Shown piece after piece: positions 1 to 5,142 of a stretch of DNA of 7,259 nucleotides. The notes below the pieces were generated by a model. That model did not search any database and had not been told where the DNA came from. It saw only the letters and a program-made list of their open reading frames with translations. The position numbers and the translations under genes were made by a program. Location: the NCBI GenBank assembly GCA_905373705.1, contig CAJPUA010000046.1:1-7259 (forward strand). Direction: 5' to 3'. The stretch comes from an uncultured Schwartzia sp. Its GTDB lineage: Bacteria > Bacillota > Negativicutes > Selenomonadales > Selenomonadaceae. Position 1 is the stretch's first letter; each line of letters begins with the position of its first letter.

Positions 1-1673
1 TCCTGATAAAGCTGCCGCACCTTATCGGCGAGGAACGCGGCCTCGCGCCCGAAGCCCTTCATTTCATCGCTCCCCACCGCAAACGGCTCATCGTCATCTT
101 CCGCTAAAGCAGGCTGAACCGTTTTTTCCTCAAGAATATAAAGCTCTGTCGGTTCATCAGCAAAAGAACCAGCCTCTCCCGCAGGGTAATCCGCCTTCGC
201 GTAAAGCGCCGCTTTTTCGTCGTAATCCAATTCCAATCCAGGAGCAACCATGACCTGGGAAAAGACATAATTTACCGCCGCCAGGATTTCCTTTCGGCTG
301 CGATAATTTTCCTTCATATCGATCGTATCGCTTTCTTCGTTCTCCCCCCGGGCATAATCCGTATGCTTCGCCTGAAAGAGCCCCGGATCCGCCAGCCGGA
401 AACGGTAAATACTCTGTTTAACGTCGCCGACGGCGAAAAGATTTCGCCCGTTTGCCACTCGCTGGAGAATCGCCTCCTGCACGCCGTTTACGTCCTGATA
501 TTCGTCGACCATGACCTCCCGGTAGCGCCCCCTGAGCGTCCGAACCACCGCGTCATCTTGAAGCAAGCGCAGGGCGAAATGTTCCAGATCAGAAAAATCC
601 ACAATCCGCTTTTTTCGTTTGGTCTTTTCAAACCGCTCGCCAAAGGCTTGAGCCAGTCCGCACAACGCCGCGGCTGCGGGCCGGCACTCCCGCAAATCCT
701 TTAGCAGCTGCTGTGCGGATTCGCTGAAATATGTCTCTTTCAAATATGCGACGCGATCCTTGATTTCATTTTTCCGCTGCGCGCTGATGAATTCTCGAAA
801 CGCCTTGTCTACGTTTTTGGCCGCCGGTTGACGCTGATGCTTCACTATTCGTATCGCCGCGGCAAGCTCCTCCCAGCCTCTATCGGCCGCATCCCGCAAA
901 ACCGCCAGCTGGGCGGCGTCCGCTTCCAGCGCTGGAGAAAGCTTATCCGCCCCACATAACGTCACGCGGCGTAAGAGGTTCTGAACGCCGTTTTCCGCCT
1001 TTTCCAGAACACGGAAAATATCCGCCTGTATTTCCTTTTTATACCAGAGCAGCTCTTTTACCGGCGTTCCTTCGGGCACGTTAAACATCTCCGGCTGCTT
1101 TTCCAGCCACGCTTCCGGCTCCGGCTGACTCCGAGAAAAATCGTACAGCTGCAAAATCATCTCATGCAGCTTTTCGTCGCCTCGATCCGATCCATATTGC
1201 GCGACGAACTGTAAAAAAGGCTCGTCCTGCGCCTCATACCTCTCCTCAAAGAGCTCCTCCATTACCTGCCGGCGAACCAGCTCGATTTCCTGTTCGTTCG
1301 CCACCCGAAAGCCGGGATCCATATCGAGCGCCGCAAAATGCTGGCGGATAAGCGACAGACAAAAGACATGGATCGTCGAAATCGAGGCGTTAGGAAGGAG
1401 CGCCAGCTGACGTTCCAGCGCCGGATCCATCTTGAGCCGCGCCGTAATCCTTTTTTCGATGCGCTCTCTCATTTCAGCTGCCGCCGCGTTCGTAAATGTT
1501 AAAACAAGCAGTTCGTCGATATTATACGTTCCGTCAACGATATTGGTAATAATCCGTTCTACCAGCGTATACGTTTTCCCTGACCCCGCCGCCGCGGATA
1601 CCAGAAGATTCTTTCCCCGCTCTTTGACGGCCCGCGTCTGGTCAGGGGACGGCTCTTGACGTTTCTCGCTCAT
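1..1673 (-). CDS. addA: AddA helicase-nuclease subunit A, N-terminal part (runs off the left edge)
   Basis: AddA is the UvrD/RecB-like SF1 helicase-nuclease subunit of AddAB. The complex resects double-strand breaks and loads RecA in the cytoplasm. The frame is open for 557 codons from ATG at 1673 to the window edge, roughly the first half of a family protein of about 1,200 residues. Visible in order: Q-motif glutamine Q12 in PSPDQTRAV; Walker A AAAGSGKT (residues 27-34); motif Ia LTFTNAAAAEMRERI; motif II DEYQD (390-394); motif III GDVKQSIYRFRLADPGLF (from 416); and ENYRSR around N456. The C-terminal RecB-type nuclease domain lies outside the window. The start is supported by GGAGG at 1684-1688, ten bases upstream. 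The ATG overlaps the addB stop (ATGA), so addA is the distal gene of an addB-addA operon and is probably translationally coupled. One oddity is HVFC where the family usually has HSFC. Identification is firm. Confidence 0.95.
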   Translation of the reverse strand, partial: MSEKRQEPSPDQTRAVKERGKNLLVSAAAGSGKTYTLVERIITNIVDGTYNIDELLVLTFTNAAAAEMRERIEKRITARLKMDPALERQLALLPNASISTIHVFCLSLIRQHFAALDMDPGFRVANEQEIELVRRQVMEELFEERYEAQDEPFLQFVAQYGSDRGDEKLHEMILQLYDFSRSQPEPEAWLEKQPEMFNVPEGTPVKELLWYKKEIQADIFRVLEKAENGVQNLLRRVTLCGADKLSPALEADAAQLAVLRDAADRGWEELAAAIRIVKHQRQPAAKNVDKAFREFISAQRKNEIKDRVAYLKETYFSESAQQLLKDLRECRPAAAALCGLAQAFGERFEKTKRKKRIVDFSDLEHFALRLLQDDAVVRTLRGRYREVMVDEYQDVNGVQEAILQRVANGRNLFAVGDVKQSIYRFRLADPGLFQAKHTDYARGENEESDTIDMKENYRSRKEILAAVNYVFSQVMVAPGLELDYDEKAALYAKADYPAGEAGSFADEPTELYILEEKTVQPALAEDDDEPFAVGSDEMKGFGREAAFLADKVRQLYQ

Positions 1674-4045
1674 AACTTTTTATCCTCCATCCGCTCCGCC
1701 ATTGCCCGGGAAAAATCATCCAGATCAGGCAGATCACGGTACATAAAGCCCGGGAGCTTCAGATCGAAGCCGCAGACCGCGCGATACGCACAATATTCGC
1801 AGGCATGACGCGCCGCCTTTCGGTAAGGACGTGCGGCAATCTGCCCGCTCAAAACCCCCTGCCCCGCCGTGCGCAGCTGATACGACGTATAGCGCAGCAG
1901 CGCCCGCATTTCCTCCAAAGTGCGAACGTTCTTACGCGAATTGGCCGATAGACTCCCGTCCTTATTGAAGGCAATTTTCACGAAGCGATGACTGTTGTCT
2001 ATTCCCTGCAGCACCGCCGTATCGTCCAGCAGCCAGCCGGTCATCTGCAGCTTCTTCCAGAGCGCCCCGCAGGCCTCCTCGCGCCGAAAGGCCGACGTCT
2101 TTCCTTCTTGACGCGGATTTTGCAGCAGGCAATACAGCATTCCCGCCGGTTTTTGCTGAATCATTTCTTTTTGCAGTATCCGGCTCGTCGCCAGCACATA
2201 GGTCAGAAGCTGCAGCCGCAGTCCGTAATACACCTCGTCCAGCGACAGATCGGTGCGGCCGGACTTATAATCAATAACCAGGAAATAAAGCGGGCCGCCC
2301 TCCTCCAACCGGCTGAGATCGACCCGGTCGATTTGCCCAACGACATCCAGCATACAGCTTTCGTCCAGCTCGTAATGCACCAGAGAGCCGAACGGCGACT
2401 CCTCCCCGAAGCGCAGTTCAAAATATCGCGGATGAAAAGCGCTCTGCGCGTCATAAGCGCTGAGGCGAGCCAGCGAACTCTCCGCCGTCCGAGCGATGCG
2501 CTCCTGCAAATTCTGGTACTGCGCCGTACTCAAGAGAATTTCATTCTGCACTTGCGGCGCTTCTTCCGCCATGATTTTTGCTGTAAGCTGATGGCGCTCT
2601 TCGTCGCTCACTTCGCTCCAGCGTCGCTTTTCCGCCTGCAAGCGCTCGCCGAAGCGGCGCATAACATCATGCAGGAGCGTGCCAAAATCAGGCGCCGTAA
2701 ACTGACAGATCGGGCGTTCCGCCAACCGCAGACCATACTGTGCAAAATGGCGAAAAGGACAGGCGTAGAACTGCGACCGCGCTTTTTCCCGCGCCCAGTT
2801 ATAGACCGATCCCCACTCCGGCGCCTTTTTTCCTTTATATTCGCGCAGTGCCGGCGCAAGACGGGAAACGGAACGCTCTCCGACGGTGAAGCGAAAATCC
2901 ATTCGCTCTTCCATACTGTCGAGAGCGATCGAATCCTCTTCTACCGGTAATATTTCCAAAAGCCGCGTAAGCAGCGGCGAACGGGTCAAACCGTTGCCTT
3001 CGCTGTCGGCCAGCGCGTAGGAAAGCCAGAGATATGAACGGGCTTCGGTAAGTCCATGGTAGAGCAGATAGCTCTCGCCATAACTTTCATCTTCCCCGGG
3101 GGAAAGCTCCAGCTTTATCCCCTCGCCCATCCGGCGGATCTGCGCGCGATCGGCGTCTGAAATCAGCCCTTTATCGGGAACGCGCCGCGGCATAACGCCG
3201 TCGTTCGCCCCCAGAACATAAAGCGCCGCGATATTATTCAAGCTGTTTTGATCAAACGAAGCGACTGTCACCGCGTCAAGACTAGGCGGAATGAGCGCAA
3301 CCTCCAGCGCGTCCAGCCCATCGTCAAGAACAGCGGCGTATTCTTCCAGCGTCATCTTCTCATCGCCGCTGATTGTGACCATCTGATCCAAAAGCTCCAT
3401 GACCGCGTCCCAGATCATTCGATGTTCTTTCGCTTCTTCCCATCGGCCTTCTTCCTCGGCATTCTTCTCCCACGTCCGCAAAATTCCGGATACGTCTATT
3501 TCTGCAAGAAAAGAAAATACTGCCGTCGTGAGTTCCCGGACGTTTCCCGCCGCCTTTAAAGCCGCGTTTAGCTCCAAAAGCGGTGCTCCCAGTTTTTTTC
3601 TGGCCTCATTGACCCGCGCCAGCCGCTCCGCGGCCTTTTTTTCACTCACTTTTGCCGAACGGCGGCGATAAGGCCATTCTTTCTCCCAGCTTGTTTTTCC
3701 ACGAATACCAAATTCCAGAACATAATTTTCCAAAATATCTATATCGTCTCGACAGATCGGAAAGAGATCGGTTTTCGCGGCGCGAAAGACATCGTCATAA
3801 CGCCAGCCGTCAACGGCAGCCGCCAGCGCTGACCGTATCAGCTCCGCCAGCGGATGATGTACACCGGCGCGTTTAGCGTCGCAAAAGAAGGGAATACCGT
3901 AGTCAGCCAGTGTGAACTCCAGAATCTGCCGGTAATTCTCCGCGTCGCGCAGCAATATCCCGATATCTCGATATCGCAGCCCTTCGTCCCGGCACCGCCG
4001 AAAAACGGCGCGGCTCCCCCAGCTGCCGAACCGTTGCCTCGACAC
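1670..4045 (-). CDS. addB: AddB C-terminal part, out of frame with the N-terminal part (interrupted gene)
   Basis: This frame carries the rest of AddB, the subunit that pairs with AddA, recognises Chi-like sites and supplies the second nuclease. Homology begins at about 4000 with RRCRDEGLRYRDIGILLRD. The nominal GTG start at 4045 has no meaning, because the bases above about 4006 belong to the other frame. Visible features: an inactive-helicase-like middle with VLGANDGVMP; a RecB-type nuclease core with VGQIDRVD and VIDYKSG; and the four iron-sulfur cysteines, one in ACPFRHFAQYGL (residue 429) and three in CEYCAYRAVC (749, 752, 758). About 45 residues normally found between the YNW motif and ACPF, including the usual GSVSR-type stretch, are missing in frame at about 2777-2796. 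The TGA at 1670-1672 overlaps the addA ATG. Identity as AddB is firm. Whether a product is made is doubtful. Confidence 0.85.
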   Translation of the reverse strand: MSRQRFGSWGSRAVFRRCRDEGLRYRDIGILLRDAENYRQILEFTLADYGIPFFCDAKRAGVHHPLAELIRSALAAAVDGWRYDDVFRAAKTDLFPICRDDIDILENYVLEFGIRGKTSWEKEWPYRRRSAKVSEKKAAERLARVNEARKKLGAPLLELNAALKAAGNVRELTTAVFSFLAEIDVSGILRTWEKNAEEEGRWEEAKEHRMIWDAVMELLDQMVTISGDEKMTLEEYAAVLDDGLDALEVALIPPSLDAVTVASFDQNSLNNIAALYVLGANDGVMPRRVPDKGLISDADRAQIRRMGEGIKLELSPGEDESYGESYLLYHGLTEARSYLWLSYALADSEGNGLTRSPLLTRLLEILPVEEDSIALDSMEERMDFRFTVGERSVSRLAPALREYKGKKAPEWGSVYNWAREKARSQFYACPFRHFAQYGLRLAERPICQFTAPDFGTLLHDVMRRFGERLQAEKRRWSEVSDEERHQLTAKIMAEEAPQVQNEILLSTAQYQNLQERIARTAESSLARLSAYDAQSAFHPRYFELRFGEESPFGSLVHYELDESCMLDVVGQIDRVDLSRLEEGGPLYFLVIDYKSGRTDLSLDEVYYGLRLQLLTYVLATSRILQKEMIQQKPAGMLYCLLQNPRQEGKTSAFRREEACGALWKKLQMTGWLLDDTAVLQGIDNSHRFVKIAFNKDGSLSANSRKNVRTLEEMRALLRYTSYQLRTAGQGVLSGQIAARPYRKAARHACEYCAYRAVCGFDLKLPGFMYRDLPDLDDFSRAMAERMEDKKL
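1684..1688 (-). promoter_or_regulatory. addA ribosome binding site inside the addB 3' end
   Basis: On the minus strand GGAGG lies ten bases before the addA ATG and within the last codons of addB. With the ATGA stop/start overlap, this indicates coupled translation of the two subunits. It also offers independent initiation if ribosomes are lost in the interrupted addB. Confidence 0.75.
2777..2794. repeat. CCGCGC direct repeat around a T5 run at the in-frame addB gap
   Basis: CCGCGC occurs at 2777-2782 and again at 2789-2794, separated by TTTTTC. The inner GCGC units can also pair as a 4-bp stem. The position coincides with the point where AddB lacks about 45 expected residues before the ACPF cysteine. 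Confidence 0.5.
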
Positions 4046-4841
4046 CCGCCGTCTGTGCCGTCTCCTCCAGCGCTGACAGAGTTTTTTGCGCCCGGTAAAA
4101 GAGCAGGGAGCTCTCTCCTTTCATCAGCTCCGTATCCATTGGAAGCGTAACATGAACCTTCTCCGCCTTGCGAATCAGCGCCTGCAAAACGTTTCTCTCC
4201 TGCGGATTGAAGAAAACGAAGCCATCCAGCCAGACCTCCGCGCCCGTGAATAATTCAGCCTTGGGAATTGCCGCCGCGAGAAACGTCATCCGATCCTCGG
4301 CGTCCTCGTAACGTCCTGCAGTCACCTTCTGAAACTCCCAATAAAGCGTCGCAATGTCCGTCAGCTTTTGATTAAGGTACCCCTCTCCGACGGCCTTTGC
4401 CGCCTCATCAAGCTGCTCCGGCGTTCCTCCGTAGCTTTTCAGCTCCTCGATCGCCTTTGCCAGCGCTGCGGTAAAGCCTCGCTGCTGCGCCGCCCGTTTC
4501 AGAACGGTCAAATCTTCGCCGCGTTCCTCGATAATTTTTTTCAAAAGAAGCCGTTTGCCTACCGCCGTTAAACGCGGTCGAACCGTCTGCCCTGAATCCG
4601 ACAATAGACGCCAAGCCAAGCGGCGGAAACCGAACACATAGCCTCGCATGGTCCCTCGGCCATTCGCCGCCGCTGCCAGCTCCCGCTCGGCTTTATACGT
4701 CATATGCTCCGGCACGATCATCACCAGCGCCGGGCCGAGCGGCGCCTGCGCCATGTGCTCCGTCATCATCCGCAGACATTCGTAGGTCTTGCCGCTGCCG
4801 GCCCGCCCCAGAATGATGTCCAGCTTCCGCCGCGTTCCCAT
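3903..4841 (-). CDS. addB: AddB N-terminal part, ends early by frameshift (interrupted gene)
   Basis: This is the N-terminal helicase-like region of AddB. It has an intact Walker A, GRAGSGKT (residues 12-19), then FGFRRLAWRLL, LKSYGGTPEQL and the WLDGFVFFNPQERNVL stretch, all matching the family order. I chose ATG at 4841 over the in-frame ATG at 4856 because GGGAGG (4849-4854) lies seven bases before it and the family begins just ahead of the Walker A. Homology runs to about F280 (near 4002), after which about 33 unrelated residues are read to a stop at 3903. Skipping one base in the T run (minus strand) around 4001-4005 rejoins the C-terminal frame. Even then about 45-50 family residues, including the usual ANRRAE...IAREI motif, are absent. 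It heads the addB-addA operon, divergent from the transporter genes. Confidence 0.82.
   Translation of the reverse strand: MGTRRKLDIILGRAGSGKTYECLRMMTEHMAQAPLGPALVMIVPEHMTYKAERELAAAANGRGTMRGYVFGFRRLAWRLLSDSGQTVRPRLTAVGKRLLLKKIIEERGEDLTVLKRAAQQRGFTAALAKAIEELKSYGGTPEQLDEAAKAVGEGYLNQKLTDIATLYWEFQKVTAGRYEDAEDRMTFLAAAIPKAELFTGAEVWLDGFVFFNPQERNVLQALIRKAEKVHVTLPMDTELMKGESSLLFYRAQKTLSALEETAQTAGVEATVRQLGEPRRFSAVPGRRAAISRYRDIAARRGELPADSGVHTG
3996..4010. repeat. Perfect hairpin (5-bp stem, A5/T5 loop) at the addB frame switch
   Basis: CGCCG at 3996-4000 and CGGCG at 4006-4010 are exact inverted copies around AAAAA (4001-4005). The homology to AddB jumps frame, and skips about 45-50 residues, exactly here. 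Such a structure could promote a deletion in the genome, or a polymerase or assembly error. Confidence 0.7.
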
Positions 4842-4848
4842 GCTTTTT

Positions 4849-4854
4849 CCTCCC
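4849..4854 (-). promoter_or_regulatory. addB ribosome binding site that decides the start
   Basis: On the minus strand GGGAGG stands seven bases upstream of ATG 4841. The alternative ATG at 4856 overlaps this site and has only a weak GGGG-type sequence before it, so 4841 is the better start. Confidence 0.75.
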
Positions 4855-4879
4855 ATTTCTTCCCCTTGTGCGACGTCCC

Positions 4880-4904
4880 TTTTCCCTCACGCCGCTCGGG
4901 AAAA
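4880..4904 (-). repeat. 7-bp inverted repeat in the addB leader
   Basis: TTTTCCC at 4880-4886 and GGGAAAA at 4898-4904 are perfect inverted copies around an 11-base loop. In the addB mRNA the hairpin would lie about 25 bases upstream of the ribosome binding site. No U-tract follows it, so it does not look like a terminator. A regulatory role is speculative. Confidence 0.4.
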
Positions 4905-4959
4905 CTCTCTCCCCAATAGACTCTCTCTTATATTCGTCCCCCAAGGCGTCTTTCCCTGC

Positions 4960-4973
4960 CGCTTTAAAAAGCG
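4960..4973. repeat. 6-2-6 perfect inverted repeat
   Basis: CGCTTT (4960-4965) and AAAGCG (4968-4973) are exact inverted copies separated by two bases. The size and placement between two divergent genes fit a dimeric regulator site, but nothing identifies the protein. Confidence 0.35.
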
Positions 4974-5007
4974 ATAACCGCACGGGAAAATCCCAAACGG
5001 CGTCAAA

Positions 5008-5019
5008 CATGAAGTCATG
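5008..5019. repeat. 5-2-5 perfect inverted repeat
   Basis: CATGA (5008-5012) and TCATG (5015-5019) are inverted copies around AG, about 24 bases upstream of the permease -35 box. It could be an activator or repressor half-site pair, or chance. Confidence 0.3.
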
Positions 5020-5042
5020 AGCCTCACAACAACAAATGTACC

Positions 5043-5071
5043 TTGCATAAGTATATCCGTCATGTTAGAAT
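5043..5071 (+). promoter_or_regulatory. Candidate sigma-70 promoter of the TRAP operon
   Basis: TTGCAT (5043-5048) as -35 and TAGAAT (5066-5071, one mismatch to TATAAT) as -10 are spaced by exactly 17 bases. Transcription would start near 5078 and give a leader of about 65 bases before the permease ATG. The -35 is weak, which suits a regulated promoter. Confidence 0.55.
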
Positions 5072-5076
5072 AACAT
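5062..5076. promoter_or_regulatory. Operator-like 6-3-6 inverted repeat over the -10 box
   Basis: ATGTTA (5062-5067) and TAACAT (5071-5076) are perfect inverted copies around GAA, and they cover the predicted -10 hexamer. A dimer bound here would block RNA polymerase, so a repressor site for the transporter operon is the natural reading. No regulator gene is in the window. Confidence 0.45.
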
Positions 5077-5124
5077 CGCAATCGTAAATCTGCCACCTCC
5101 AGCCGGCAGGTTTTACATAGAATC

Positions 5125-5130
5125 GGGAGG
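5125..5130 (+). promoter_or_regulatory. TRAP permease ribosome binding site
   Basis: GGGAGG lies twelve bases upstream of ATG 5143, slightly farther than ideal. There is no better start between it and the first membrane helix. A CCTCC at 5096-5100 in the leader is complementary to it and could mask it. Confidence 0.6.
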
Positions 5131-5142
5131 CCGACCACCACC

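Larger units (their letters stand above)
1670..4841 (-). pseudogene. addB: addB as a whole: frameshifted and shortened at two places
   Basis: The two AddB parts read as one gene from ATG 4841 to TGA 1670, a length of 3n+1. A single correction would give about 1056 residues, against about 1160 for B. subtilis AddB as I recall it. The shortfall is explained by two local gaps of about 45-50 residues each, one out of frame at 3996-4010 and one in frame at about 2777-2796. The rest reads as normal, well-conserved AddB with no scattered stops, so any decay is recent or the gaps are sequence or assembly errors. Confidence 0.65.
4857..5142. other. Divergent intergenic region between addB and the TRAP permease
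   Basis: This 286-base stretch holds no credible gene; the reading frames crossing it are extensions in non-coding frames. It must carry the start signals of both operons. I can support one promoter, for the permease at 5043-5071. For addB I found only a -10-like TATAAG (minus strand, 4928-4933) without a matching -35. Several perfect short inverted repeats lie here: 4880-4904, 4960-4973, 4984-4994, 5008-5019 and 5062-5076. Confidence 0.7.

Noticed and set aside
363..704. 113-residue plus-strand open frame
   Set aside because: It lies opposite the AddA helicase motifs II and III, which clearly code on the minus strand.
1988..2950. 320-residue open frame on the plus strand across addB
   Set aside because: It is antisense to strongly conserved AddB sequence, has no ribosome binding site or recognisable domain, and its composition is what a GC-rich gene's complementary strand gives.
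3990..4015. Programmed ribosomal frameshift in addB
   Set aside because: A T run is present, but about 45-50 conserved residues are missing at the same place and AddB is not known to use frameshifting.
4928..4933. TATAAG as the addB -10 box (minus strand)
   Set aside because: No acceptable -35 lies 16-18 bases upstream.
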